64,000 nucleotides of DNA from [Phialemoniopsis] sp. UDSM-2020 (Eukaryota; Ascomycota; Sordariomycetes; Thyridiales; Thyridiaceae). The stretch spans positions 5,766,001-5,830,000 of the forward strand of contig JAEILZ010000002.1 in NCBI GenBank assembly GCA_018873225.1. Direction: 5' to 3'. The position numbers were made by a program, and so were the translations under genes. Of the stretch, positions 40,343 through 52,010 are shown piece by piece. Every line of letters begins with the position of its first letter. The stretch's first letter is position 1. The notes below the pieces were generated by a model, which was given only the letters and a program-made list of their open reading frames with translations, had not been told where the DNA came from and did not search any database.

Positions 40343-41803
40343 TTACTTCTGCGGCGCTATCAGATGGCTAAAGTAGTCGCCAAGAAATAGAGCCGACCGC
40401 TTTGTATACCGCGTGCGCTTAGGGTCCTTAAAGTCCACCCACGTCACCCCGAATCTCGCTGTGTAGCCTAATGCCCACTCAAAGTTGTCAAGTAGTGACC
40501 ACGCCAGGTACGACTTGATAATGATCCCTTCCTGGCATGCTTTTGCAACCTCGGCAACGTACGACTGGTAATAGTCTAAGCGGTGCGGGTCCTCGAGGAT
40601 GTCATCTTTGTTCTGGGGACGCCATTCGTGCTCGCCTTTGGCTGTCGTGCCATTCTCCGTGATGTAGATGGGCGTCTGGTACCGGTCCCAGATCCACCGC
40701 AATAGCCTTGTCCAGCCCCACGGCGCAGTGCGCAACCATGGGGTATCGCTCTCTATACCACGTTCCTTGCCTGCCTTATTAGTGTCCATCCTGATGATAT
40801 TCCCCTTGGCATCATTCTCCTCCGGCGGTTCGTCGCGGTGTTTGACAAAGTGCGTTGTGTACGAGTTCATGCCGTAGAACTCGGAGCTCCCGCGTATCAG
40901 CCGCTGCTCCTCAGGAGTGAAGCGCGGGAGGCGGTCTCCGAGCTGGGCCCTCATAGACGCCGGGTAGTCGCACTCGCCCTTGCCGTAGATCGGGTCGGCG
41001 AACCAACCGACTTCAAAGTCCATGCCCCTCTTGGTTGCTTCGACGTCGAGCGGGTCGTCCTCGTCCCACGGCTCGCTCCAGTCGCCGTTCAGCGTGATCA
41101 TGATGTGTCCCTTTTGCGTAGGCTGAAATTCCTGCTTGTACATGGCACATACGCGGGCGTGCGAGACGATCTCCGTGTGGCCTGCGATCCACACCTCTGT
41201 GCCGTTCGAGTGCCCCGGCGCGTGTCGCCCTTCCGCATAGCCAGCGCGCGCAGAAAGCACCGGCTCATTGTAAGTGATCCAGTACTTGACGCGGTCGCCG
41301 AAGCGCTCGAAGCACACCCGGGCGTAGCGCATGAAGTCGGCCGTGTAGCGCTCCTTGTCCAACATGCCGCCGTATCTCCGGTAGAGGGACTCTGGGAGGT
41401 CCCAGTGGTACAGCGTGAGGAAGGGCGTAATGCCATTTTCAAGCAACTTGTCGATAAGCCTGCTGTAGTAGGCAATCCCGGCTTCGTTAACGGGGTCATC
41501 CTCGCCGCCGAGTGGAATGATACGCGGCCACGAGAGCGAGAATCTGTAAGCATTGGCTCCATATTCCTTCAGTCGCTGGACATCCTCCTCCATCAGGTCG
41601 TATGACATGCATGCATTATCGACCGTAGTGTTGTCCTTGATATGCCCCGTACTGTGACAGAAGGTGTCCCAGATCGAAGGGCCTTTGCCATCCCTGTCCC
41701 AAGCACCTTCAATCTGGGCAGCTGCAGTCGCAAATCCCCAGTGAAAGTCTGGTGGAAGACTCCCTCTGATTGACGGATCAAACTCCGTTGAGTATGAAGA
41801 CAT
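40343..41803 (-). CDS. Beta-glucosidase, glycoside hydrolase family 1
   Basis: Intronless, 486 aa from the ATG at 41803, full GH1 length. Retaining hydrolysis of beta-glucosides: acid/base Glu180 in TYNEP and nucleophile Glu383 in YITENG. The family N-terminus is clear (LPPDFHWGFATAAAQIEGAW) and the glucose-binding end ENFEW-type motif appears as LLDNFEWALGYTARFG. No signal peptide, so the enzyme is intracellular, as for many fungal GH1 enzymes acting on imported cellobiose or plant glucosides. An ATG five codons upstream (41818) is a possible start, but the chosen one gives the usual short tail before the conserved LPPDF. A good TATA box lies at 41879-41888. It is next to a YAT permease gene transcribed the same way. 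Confidence 0.96.
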   Translation of the reverse strand: MSSYSTEFDPSIRGSLPPDFHWGFATAAAQIEGAWDRDGKGPSIWDTFCHSTGHIKDNTTVDNACMSYDLMEEDVQRLKEYGANAYRFSLSWPRIIPLGGEDDPVNEAGIAYYSRLIDKLLENGITPFLTLYHWDLPESLYRRYGGMLDKERYTADFMRYARVCFERFGDRVKYWITYNEPVLSARAGYAEGRHAPGHSNGTEVWIAGHTEIVSHARVCAMYKQEFQPTQKGHIMITLNGDWSEPWDEDDPLDVEATKRGMDFEVGWFADPIYGKGECDYPASMRAQLGDRLPRFTPEEQRLIRGSSEFYGMNSYTTHFVKHRDEPPEENDAKGNIIRMDTNKAGKERGIESDTPWLRTAPWGWTRLLRWIWDRYQTPIYITENGTTAKGEHEWRPQNKDDILEDPHRLDYYQSYVAEVAKACQEGIIIKSYLAWSLLDNFEWALGYTARFGVTWVDFKDPKRTRYTKRSALFLGDYFSHLIAPQK

Positions 41804-42343
41804 GATTAAGCTGAACAAGAACGAAGAGGTTGCTGTTCTTCGTGTCGATGGGACCGAACAGTTGAAGGAAACGCGGGGTATATATAAATGCTAAAAAAGT
41901 CAAGGTTCAGTCTGATGAGATTTGTCAATGCAACCAAAGCTCAGCTCGTCACTGGCTGCAGTGGGCATTGATGCAGAGTCGGTAAAATCGTGGATTCGGT
42001 CAACCCCGCTATAATAAGATCGCGTTTACAGGGAGGGCCACAATTTCCCCGGCCAATCTTTGAATTTGCACTGTTTCTTGGGTTTATCAGGCTTGCGGCG
42101 GAGGTCTAGGCTATCACATACTAAGATATTGCGCAGGAGGAGGTACTGTATGAAAAGTATCGTCGAGCTTCTTACGCTGTAATTCTATGAAGACATGTAC
42201 AAATTCTAGCTACGGCGGATATCTTGTGTGATAGCTTGAAGTACCCTAAAGATCGCAAACAAATGTTGTTTCGAGGCTGGTTCTCACGGCACGAAGCAGA
42301 CAACTGCTCGATCTTGTCAACAGATGATACGTCTCGTAACAGC
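41804..42343. other. Intergenic region upstream of beta-glucosidase
   Basis: 540 bp holding the beta-glucosidase promoter and the 3' end of the permease gene. No supported gene. Confidence 0.55.
41879..41888 (-). promoter_or_regulatory. TATA box of the GH1 beta-glucosidase gene
   Basis: TTTATATATA on the minus strand, 76-85 bp upstream of the start at 41803. Confidence 0.5.
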
Positions 42344-44090
42344 TTAAGCGATCCAGAACCAGATCCTCTCGAGGAAGTTCCTTGGCTTGCGCTCGGGCCA
42401 GGTGCCCTCGAGGGCGTCGATCTCGGCCTTGCCTGACCAGATATCCATCTCAGAGAGCTTGACAAACTTGGTTTTCATGACAATCTTGTAGCCAAAGAAG
42501 AGGGCCAGGAAGATGGGGATGTTGATGTACGGCGGGATGATGCTCTTGGCACTGATCTTGCCCGGGAAGAAAGCGTCGAAGCCGTTGAAGAAAGCGACGA
42601 CGAGGCAGAAGCAGATGGCGAAGTAGGCGAGGAAAGGCTGCAGCGGCGACTTGAAGGGCAGGGTGTCGCGGTCGATGCCGTGGTGCTTGAGCGCGTAGTA
42701 GAAGCGCAGGTAGGTGAAGCTCACGGCAGACCAGACGACGAGCGTGCTGACGGCGCTGAGGTTGCTGATCCAGAAGAAGACCTCGGAGCTGTCGTTGCTG
42801 ACCGTCAGGTAGACGAGGCAGCCGAGGGCCGAGGTGGCGCCGACGCAGGCGTAGGGAACACCCCAGCGCTCGAACTTGAAGAAGGCGGGCGCCTTGCCGT
42901 CAAGGGCGGCGGCATAGAGCACACGTGTCGAACCGTAGAAAAACGAGTTGCCGGCAGACCAGGCGCTGGTCAGGACGGCGGCGTTGATGACCGAGGGGAA
43001 GATGCGAATGCCGGCATTGGTGATGGCGATGACGAAGGGGCTCTGGGCTGCGCCGGGCTCTGACTTGTTGATGGCGTCGAGGAGATGGCTGTCTTTGGAC
43101 GAGACGCACAGGGTCACCATGAAGAGACCGATGACGTAGAAGATGGCGATACGCCAGAAAATTCTGCGCACGGCCTTGGGGACATTGTGACGGGGGTTCT
43201 CGGTCTCGCCAGCGGCGACGACAACCATCTCACTACCGCCATAGCTGAAGGTAGCCTGGATAAAGATCTTGAAGAAGGCGAGGAAGCGGCCGAGGGCACC
43301 TGGCTGCAGGTACTCGTTCATGGGACCCGGGTGCGCCCAGTACCGGAAACCGATCTTGTCACCCGAGGGGCTGCCGCCGACGGTGATGATGAACATGGTC
43401 AGGATGAGGACGACGATGGTCGTCAGCTTGATGGCACCAAAGAAGAACTCGGCTTCACCATAGATGCGCACGGGGAACAAGTTGATGAAGACCATGGCCA
43501 GGAAGAAGATGGTGACGAAGATCACCTGCGGGATCTGGTCATTCCAGAACTGGACGATGACGGCTGTGGCGACGACCTCCATGGGCACGCCGATGGCCCA
43601 TTGGTACCAGTAGTTCCATCCGAGGGTAAAACCGAGCGCGGGGTCGACGAAGCGGGCAGCGAAGATTGGCACCTGGGGTAATGTGAGCGTCTGCATGCAT
43701 TGGTACTTGTGAAAACATTGAATGCAAACTTACGGCACCGGGAAGAGGCAGCCAGGTCGCCATCTCGCCAAGACTGTTGATGACACAGTACAGATTGAAG
43801 CCAGTGATCATGTAAGCTAGTACGCAAGACAGCGGACCGGCGAGAGACAAGGCCTGGCCGGAGCCGACAAAGAGACCCGTTCCGATGGCACCGGACAGGG
43901 CAAGGAACTGCACGTGTCGCGCCTTAAGGCGACGGTTCAGCGTGCCAACGTGCTGTTGCTCGCGCGCAAGCTTGAGATCTTCCTCAGCGGCGACGGGGTT
44001 CTCGACCTGTACCGTACCGATCTCGTCATCGTCCTGTCGCCGAGCCGGTGGCGGGGCGGCCTCGACGTCGTGGTTCTTTTCGGCGACCAT
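42344..44090 (-). CDS. Amino-acid permease, YAT type (APC superfamily)
   Basis: Two exons (44090-43734 and 43672-42344), 1686 nt, 561 aa. The cytosolic N-terminus is acidic and is followed by NRRLKARHVQFLALSGAIGTGLFVGSG, the family's first-helix signature. Further landmarks: YCVINSLGEMATWLPLPGA, FGFxYW-type loop (IGFRYWAHPGPM), AAGETENPRHNVPKAVRRIFWRI in the loop after helix 6, SAWSAGNSFFYGSTRVLYAAALDGKAP and SYLRFYYAL-like motif. About 12 membrane helices. Expected proton-coupled uptake of amino acids at the plasma membrane; specificity not assignable. It is a different gene from the permease at 16957 (clearly diverged in the loops). A TTTATAAG-like element at about 44193-44200 is placed as promoter. 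Confidence 0.94.
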
Positions 44091-45979
44091 TGTGATCCTG
44101 TTCGCTTGTCTCTACGGAATCTTGCTATTGCCAGCTGGGGAGCAAAGATGTGGGAGTCCGGGGGGGCTGGGCCACGATGGGCAGCGCAAACACTTATAAA
44201 AGATTCAGTCGGGATCGACCAGGCACGCACGACAGCACCCACAATCGGCCAGACTGCGACCCAAGGATGGGGTTTGCTATTTTACTACGACGAGACTTCT
44301 GCTCTTAGCTGCGCCGTTACCAAGTGCAGAAACAGCTTGGCAGCTCCTGTGACCCCTCCAGCCCAGCATTGAAAATGGTTTATCGTATGCCGATCGTCAC
44401 CCTCGACCGCTGAAGAGCCAATGTCATCGATGCTGGGGCCTGCCAGTGGAGGTGGAGGTGCGGCCGAGAGAGTGCTGACCCCCAGAAAGCGTCGACCAGC
44501 ATGTTCGGGACCTACCTGTTTGGGGCAAGCGGCCAAGCCAGAGGTGGGCGTCTGGTACGTTGCTCTCTTCAGTGGAGGTAGCCCTATGATAGCAGCAGTA
44601 AAAGAGTGCTAACTACGCCCAATCAGGTTATCCAGTACGGCGTCACAGACGGCGTGCGCCGTACGGGAGGGTCCCCGGCCAGTTACTCGGGAGGCCGTCC
44701 GGCCACTGCGTCAGAGGCGTCGGCCTTTCCACCGATTCATGGGGGCCAAGACGCCAGTACCTTCCTTGGCTGCCTTAATTATGTAGACTGAGCGACGGAG
44801 TACAGGGTCATTTGGGTGGACGATTACGGAACAGCTCCTGTGATTGTGGATGATAAAGGTGGTAGGTTTCTCACCCCTTTCAGTTGGATACAGCGTCTTC
44901 AACCAAAACGATCCTGGCTGCCCTTGTCAGCCAACAACTGTCCCGTGCTCAGAAATGCCTCGTGCGTCAACATCCAGCACGACAAAACGTTCCAACCCCG
45001 AAGATAACCTTGTTTACAAGAGTGTGGAGCGACCAGGGGAAAACAAGAAAATGAATGAAGGTCCGGTGCGGGGAAAAGAGGGACGGTAGTACCGTCGACA
45101 GCCAATACGAGCTCCTCTATGCCGCAGTTTCAGCACTTGGCTGTTTTAATACTGGGCACTGCATTGGCTGGTGACTGCTAGCCAAACCCATGGATCGCTA
45201 GTGCCACTGTCAGAAAATGGACCTGGAAGCCCTGTAAGTTGTTCTGCTTTCTGTTTTCACCGACCACTTAAGCACCTTTGAAGCGCAACCGAAGCAGGGG
45301 GTTGGAATGCAACATTCGCACGTGGGCAGACAAAAGCGGGCGATGTATTCCTCCGATCGAACAGACACTTCTCATAGCAGACATTCTCACGATGCCGATT
45401 GTCGGAGACTGGCGGAGTTCAACCCTCCCGAGGCTAATCCACTCTGGAGGAGCCAAAGCCGGGCAGGGCTTATTTCCGGAACGGACCTGGACCGTGAGAT
45501 CCAGTTGCCCTTCCAGCCTAGAGTAAAAGGTTCACCTTGAGACATGAAGGCTTTGGGAGAATGACCCCAATCCAAGTGGATTCCGTCCACTAGGTAGGTT
45601 GCTCATGGTCATCGTCGTACATGCGCAGCGGCAGCAGTGCAGAGAAGTCACATCGATCATCAACGAGGTGAGCCGGATGATAGCATGAGCGATGCCGCCG
45701 CATCCTCGTGGTCGGGCCAGATTCCACCTTCCTGGGACTGGAGCCACGTGAATTAGTTTACCTGCTTCTAGTGGGTTTTCTTCATGGAATCCTACAACTT
45801 CCTTGGAGCGAATCCGGATCACGCTATCCCCACTGCCGCTCTAATTACTGAATCGGGCAATTTTTCCAAGTATGGTTTTGGCAAGAATCTGCGACACTCT
45901 CTAAGGTTTGCGTCTGGTTGTCCATACCCAAGAAGCTAAATTAATGCTAGAACAAACAAGAACTGTGACGACTCTGATA
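44091..45979. other. Intergenic region, no supported gene
   Basis: 1.89 kb between the permease start and the 3' end of the large C2H2 gene. Only short reading frames on both strands, none with a recognisable domain. No repeat or RNA seen. Confidence 0.5.
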
Positions 45980-48900
45980 TCAGTCCACGCCCCGCGACCG
46001 AAACTTTCTCTCAATCGACTCTGCCACCCTTCGAATCCTGGAAGGCCTCGAGTCATCTTGACCGTCTGCTTGTTCCTCGGTCCCGTGCTCATCATCTGCT
46101 TGAGCTTTCCGCTTGAGACAGGTTCCTTGAACTAGTGTCATGTGTGGCAATTCCTCTCCGTTGACCCCATCAAGGCCCTGTTCAGGTAGCAATTGCAGGT
46201 TATCAACCTCCCCACTATCTGCGTTTGACGAGTCGTATTCGTGAGTCCCAGTGCGAGTCGAAGATGTTGTCAGTAGGGAACCGACGGCCTGGTCGTCTGT
46301 ATTCGAGGCCTCCGATGTGCTGCTGTGCCCTAATCCTGTTGTAACAGATGAGCTTGTCTTGGCGGAGAGCGAATCGGCCCTGTGCGAATGGAGGAGATGG
46401 CGCTCAGACTGTCTTCCGAAAATGACAGCACCACGAGGGTAGCTGGACAGATCTAAATCTACCTCGCCCGCGTTTCGTTGAAATCTGGATGATCTGAGCT
46501 CTTGAAATGGGATGATGAAGTGGCCGCCGTCTTTCGGAAAGTTTCTCTCTAGTCGACGTACACGAACATACTGTTCTAAATAGTTTGTCTGTGGGACAGT
46601 TGTTCCACGCAACGCCTGGAGCGACCGTGATAGGTTTGACTGATAGATCACCTATCCTATCAATGATGTCTCGTAGATCGGTAGCACTAACGCACAAGAG
46701 GTTGCACTCAGTCGGCACCGTTCCCCACTTCGAACATGAACTTGAGCCGATGCTCGGTGCTGCCCGGATTAAATTTCCGAAACCCTTTCCAAAAAGCGTG
46801 ACGGCTGGGATTGCTTTTGTAAAAGCCACCCAGCTCAGCAACTGAAGGGGCAGATTTGCCTTTTTGATAAAGAAAGGGTCACGATACGTGGCGATGTCAG
46901 AAAAGTCCCACCCGAAGAGGTGTTCATGCAGCCGTGGCTTAGCATCGAGGCCTTTTGAGGAGCTCTCAGCGGAAGCATTGAAGTCGATCAGCTTTTCTAG
47001 AGACTCGTAGAGCTCCTCCACCCGGTCTCTCACTGTTGTCCAGCTCTCGACTGTCTCTTGAAACTCTTCACGGCGACCGTCAGGAAAGTCTCTGATCTTG
47101 GTAACCGTTCTTCTGTCCTTGAGGTACAGCTTGAGCCCTTGGTTCTCGGGGTCAAGCAAAACGTCCAGTGCAGAGTCAATGTCTCCAGGTTTCGGAGATT
47201 CATTGAGATACTCTGCCTTGAATAAAAATCCCGAAGCAAATCTGTCCGTTCTTGATGACTCTAGAGATGCTCGTAGAAGATGAAGCAGCGCAGCGGTGGC
47301 ATTGACCAGCCAGCCACGAGAGTCGGAGACGTCCCATAACGTCACGTATTTCTGATTAAGCCATCGCAGCTTCTCGGGATAAGAAGCATGAGTGATTCGC
47401 ACTGGAGGTTCCTTGCGCCCGATTGAAAATTGACAACCTCCAGTGACGATCTGACCGACAGAGAAAGACACTTTTTCAAGACAAAATTCTCGACCCGGCT
47501 TTGGGAGCTGCGTGGCGCCGATCTTATAGTTAATTGCCGGTGATCCTTGCATTTCTTAGCATTGCAGTACGTTCATCATGATGTAACATTCCGCATAGTA
47601 TCATACCTGTGAGGAAATTGGCTTCTGAACACCAACCGACGACATGTCGGCATTTCTCAAGTGCTGCCAGATTGAGCTCAACTCCGTATTCGGCATGAGC
47701 ATCCCAATATGATAGTCGACTACCTTCTGGAGTGTAGAACATATGCCACTGAACTATGTCGTCTGATCTTGCCGTGGGCACTAATGCTGTCGAGAATCCT
47801 TTGAGGAAGTAACTTCCTAGGTATTCGTTGACACGTGGGCAATCTGTCAATTTGGACATGATTTGTAAAGTGATCTCGAGTCCTTTACTGTCTTGGGATC
47901 GTCTCGGAATGGGGTAGCCAGCGACTACCACAGGATTACGAAATAGCTCATGCCAGCATTGGCCAGCTTCAGAACTCTTTGCGTGAACACTTTCCTCATC
48001 AGGACCATAGACGAGTCTCATAGTTGCCGAGTCAATCCCTGGTATGATCCCCGCAACTACTGGGCGACTCGTCATAACACCTGAATCGTAACAAGAGGGA
48101 CGCAGCGCCGCACCAAGCCACGCAATCTGTTCCCCGATCTCCGTTATGGTTTCTATCGTGCCTGCTATCGTCACAAGAAGCGAAGAGTGCGTGAAGTGGC
48201 AGCTAATGATGGAAGTGTCACTCAGTTCCTCTACATAAGGTCAGTCAAGAGCACTTCCAGGGCCCAGTCAGAATTTTCTCACCAGTGATTTCTGTTTTAG
48301 ATATCAGAGCTTTTGATAGGAGAGATAGAACTTGGGGGCCAGTCGCAGGCCATTTCTGTCGCAGATACTCGGCACAAGGAAGTGCTTGTGCGTTAATCAG
48401 TGTCCCCGTCAAGGTGAGAACTTCGCCAAGCAAACGCCCAACATCTGGTTCATCCGGAAATTTTGCTCGCAAGAACTCGGCTGGATTCCAGTTGGACTTT
48501 AAAAGTAGTCTGAATCGTTGCGAGGATTTTCGGCTACTGATTGAGCGATTTTGATCAAAGCACAGGTTGATGATCATCCTATGGAAATCGGCGCAGAAAT
48601 CCTCCTCATCAGGCAACGTCAGGGACAAACTTTTCACCATCGTTGCGAGGAGCCATTTGTAAGAAGCGGAGCCGAAGACGACATCACGGTAGCCTCGCTT
48701 GTCGGGAAGTGCTGGCTGTTCTTCAATGTCATCGTCATCCCACTCTCGCCCATGTCCTTTCCTGTCGGGGTCGTCGATGTGGTGAGCGGGCTCTGGGAGA
48801 ACGTCGTGCTCGACTGTTTGTAACCACCTACTGATATCCACTTTGGCCAGGACATCTTTTCTGTTTGTTATGTAGATAGATGAGTCCTCTTCTTGAACAC

Positions 48901-50469
48901 ATCGCGCAGCGGCTTCGAAACGACTCGCAATGTCGCTACGAATGATTAGTGGCTGAATAGACGGCGATTGGTTGTGTTGGTTACGTACCCTCGGTTCTTG
49001 TGTATGAAATACATTACCTCCTTTGCTGCCTTCGTAGAGCCAGGACCTCCTAAACGCAGAGCAAAGGATCGCAGCAAATCTCTTATCACGGATGAGGACA
49101 AATGCAGCAGGTCCTGGTCGGGTAAGAAGTGACGGAGCTGCTTGAACATCGCCTCAGCCAATTCAGATTTGTAAGTGTCAAGGACATCGTCTGGGATGCT
49201 CCATGCGACGGAGTACACAGTTGCATCATCGGGGACGTCGGCTTGCGTGCCTGACGTGTGTTGCTGCCCAACATTGCTTAACAACGAAGCATCTTGCGCG
49301 TGAGATGTGGAATCTCTTATAACCGACGCGTAGCCAGAATCAGTCAACTGCTCCAGATCAACTAAATGATTCCCCGGCGCAGGTTGCATCGCTGGAGGTA
49401 CTTGTGCAGTCTTCGAGGCATCGGTGACCATGTTCTTGATGACGTTGTCGTGCGCCTTACAAAAATGGCCGACTAGGCCCGTCGCACTTGGGAGGCCCTC
49501 GGCGACTTCGGTGCAACCCTCATGCGTACATAAATACGGCCTGTCCCCATGGCCATGCATGGCATGTGCCTCGCGTTCGTGTCGAAGCAAGCAAGCAGTA
49601 GAAGAAAATCGGGCATTCTCGCAACTCTCGATTTTGCAACGATAAGGCTTCAAATGCTGATCGACATTCTTGCTGTTGATCATTACTTGTCAGCCAATTC
49701 CTTTATACCATTGGGTAGAGGCATACTCGTAATTGTATTTGAGTTTTTCAGGCTTGTGGTTGCACGTCGGCCGACCCTCCCAAGGACAGTGAAAAAGCCC
49801 ATCCGAATGAGGAGCGGCATTTTCTAACATCGGATGATCCCGCGCCAAGGTGCCTTGAAGGACTTCTACCACTCTATCTGTTGGAAGGAGACTGGTTGCT
49901 GGGAGGGCGTCTTTCTTTCTCGCCATTCGGACCACTGCATCATTGTCTCCATCGAGCAAAAATTCGGCGAGATCACCGGCTTGTGCACCGGTCGAGGAGA
50001 TATCACTTGCAGACGTGTGGCCATCCAACCACGGCGAACTTTCCGCAGATGGTCGCACGGCTTGAGGGATATGAATTGTTGTGCAAACCCCGACGTGCGC
50101 ATCAAGAGAATGTTCATTGCTTGCCCACATATCGAAAATGCTCGTGTCATCATACGGCCATACACCCATCACATTGTCGTTGGCATTACGTAATGTGTCA
50201 GGAGTACTGGTGTCGCCGGCCTGCGCAACGGTGGAGTGAATGTTGGTTGACTCCGTACTAACTATGCCATGGCCATGACATGGCCAGGCGTGTATCGAGG
50301 ACTCAAAGAGCTGGGTAGCTCGCGTGGTGATGGGAACCATGAACTCGCCGTTCTTCACAATAGAAGGATCGTCATTGATATTCCGAAGACCTCCAGACAC
50401 ATCTGTTGCATCGCGTCCCGCATCGTTTTCGTCTTCCCTCCGTTGGAGTGGACCCCAAGACTGGTCCAT
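45980..50469 (-). CDS. Large fungal C2H2 zinc-finger protein of unknown function
   Basis: Exons on the minus strand: 50469-49727, 49672-48989, 48935-48283, 48230-47607, then 47554 to near 46,540, and a last segment to 45980; about 1,300 aa. The phases of the first five agree. Zinc-finger-like segments lie near residues 224-320 (FHCPWEGRPTCNHKPEKL, YRCKIESCENARFSS, PYLCTHEGCTEV with His pairs such as RHEREAH). The middle has SELAEAMFKQL and EIGEQIAWLGAALR; then DSRGWLVNATAALLHLLRASL and HEHLFGWDFSDIATYRDP; the end has RGAVIFG and a Lys/Arg-rich tail that could act as a nuclear signal. These segments recur in a widespread fungal family without known function. Between about 46,540 and 46,660 the frame changes: either an intron (a GTATGT donor is present) or a 1-nt indel near an AG-repeat at 46,544-46,550. 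I could not decide. Confidence 0.72.
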
Positions 50470-52010
50470 GATCGAAAGGGCCCGCAGATACAAGACGCGG
50501 GACACTTAGTCTGGCAGCCAGACTCCGTGTGATCTCAGGTATTCTTGGGACGAAGCACAACCTTGATGCGAGTAGGTGTTCAAAACTGTGAGATGTGCGG
50601 CACCGCAGAATTTTCTGTCAAGAGGAGGCGGGACGTCCGCAGGTTCATTGGGCCGTTAAGCTGACCAGGCTGAACCAATTTGGAGCTTGCATAATGCAAG
50701 GCAGATTCAGAAAGCCTTCATCCTGCCTCGATGTGGGCTGCAAGCTGATCCAATCACACATCTAGTGAGCGAAAACCTGCAACGAAGACTCCGATAGGCC
50801 AGAACTGTATCGGCACCAGGGTAAGCTACAGGAAGTCGAGATGCTGTCCTCAGTGCCTCCGTTTTGGAAGCAGCGCGGCCCGTCGAAAGTTGGAGGGTAC
50901 TTCGGGCCACAATGACAACGCCACGTCACCCTGGCATGCATGGCCGCAGCCACAAGCCAGCAACCCAGCACCCTCGACTGGTGGTTTAGTTCAGACAGAA
51001 TCCCGGGGGCTGGCGTTCAGCAAGACGGGTACCGCCGCACAAAATCCGCACCACTAGTGAGCTGAGGTCTCTGCACCAGTCCCTCCATGAGCCACACTCT
51101 GATACCGTTGGTGAAGTTTGTTCCAATTGATACCATTCCAGGGCTTCAGAATGAAAGAAATCATCGCATAAGTCTTGAAGGATTAGAATATGATATTTGG
51201 GCGACACCTGCCTGCTTTGACCACGTTGTCATTCGCGGGTCAGCGAGCGGTAAAGAGCGGTAGAGAGCTTGAAAATACAACTCAAGTAGTGTTCCCGCAA
51301 TGTAGCAGTTTCGCAAAGTAAAAATTGAGAATGACCACAACAAGCATGATGATGTTGCAAACGTCGTTTCTGTGTTCACATCGATTGAAGTAGTTCATTG
51401 ATTGCACAGCAGCTACATGTCAACGACGAGTGAAACCCATGTTTCCTGGATGTATCAGCGAACCGATAACGGAGGATAACCGGAAGTTAGGGTGGATCCA
51501 CTGTGTCAAGTGAATTCGTTCAGCCCTAGCAGCGCCCACGCCCTGTAGTTGACATGCTGAGTGGGGGTTTGACTTTGTTCCATGATTGCAGCTAGGTATA
51601 CATAGGAAAAGGCATTGGCCAGAGTATAGCTAGGTAGACGCGTCCTTAAGACAATTCAAGTCTTCGAATTCATTTGCATCGCAGGACTAGTATTTGTGTG
51701 TATATCCGTTTGGTTTCGGGCTGGAGGACAGAGGATGAATGACTCGGGTCCACGGGTGCTCTGTGTGGAGTCAAAACAAAGCCCTGAGGCTCCGCAATTC
51801 AGTGCCGCGGTGGCGAGAATGGCACGGCAAAGGGCGCCATCTCGACGCATCCACCTGCTAGAAAAGGCTTAGCGAGGCCTGAAGTGACTCTTTCCCCAGA
51901 CGATCGATCCATCTGAAATTTCCTCTTCGCAATTCTCCTCTTCCCACGGAGCCCTCATCGCTTTGTTGGTCCAGTAGGTTTTAGACTTTGATGCTCACCA
52001 ACAGGACAAA
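50470..52010. other. Divergent intergenic region, no supported gene
   Basis: 1.54 kb between the starts of the C2H2 gene and the MFS transporter. No convincing coding sequence. A TC-rich leader precedes the transporter ATG. Confidence 0.5.

Noticed and set aside
42680..43681. Plus-strand frames antisense to the YAT permease
   Set aside because: Asp/Glu/Gly-rich shadow sequence; the minus strand has the permease signature.
44421..45540. Several 60-80 codon frames in the 44-46 kb gap
   Set aside because: Overlapping in different frames, no domain, no consistent exon chain.
46620..46671. A 52-nt intron (GTCAAA donor) to explain the frame change in the C2H2 gene
   Set aside because: Weak donor, and it would delete the conserved stretch GVAWNNCPTDKLF. 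A later intron or an indel fits the family better, so the point is left open.
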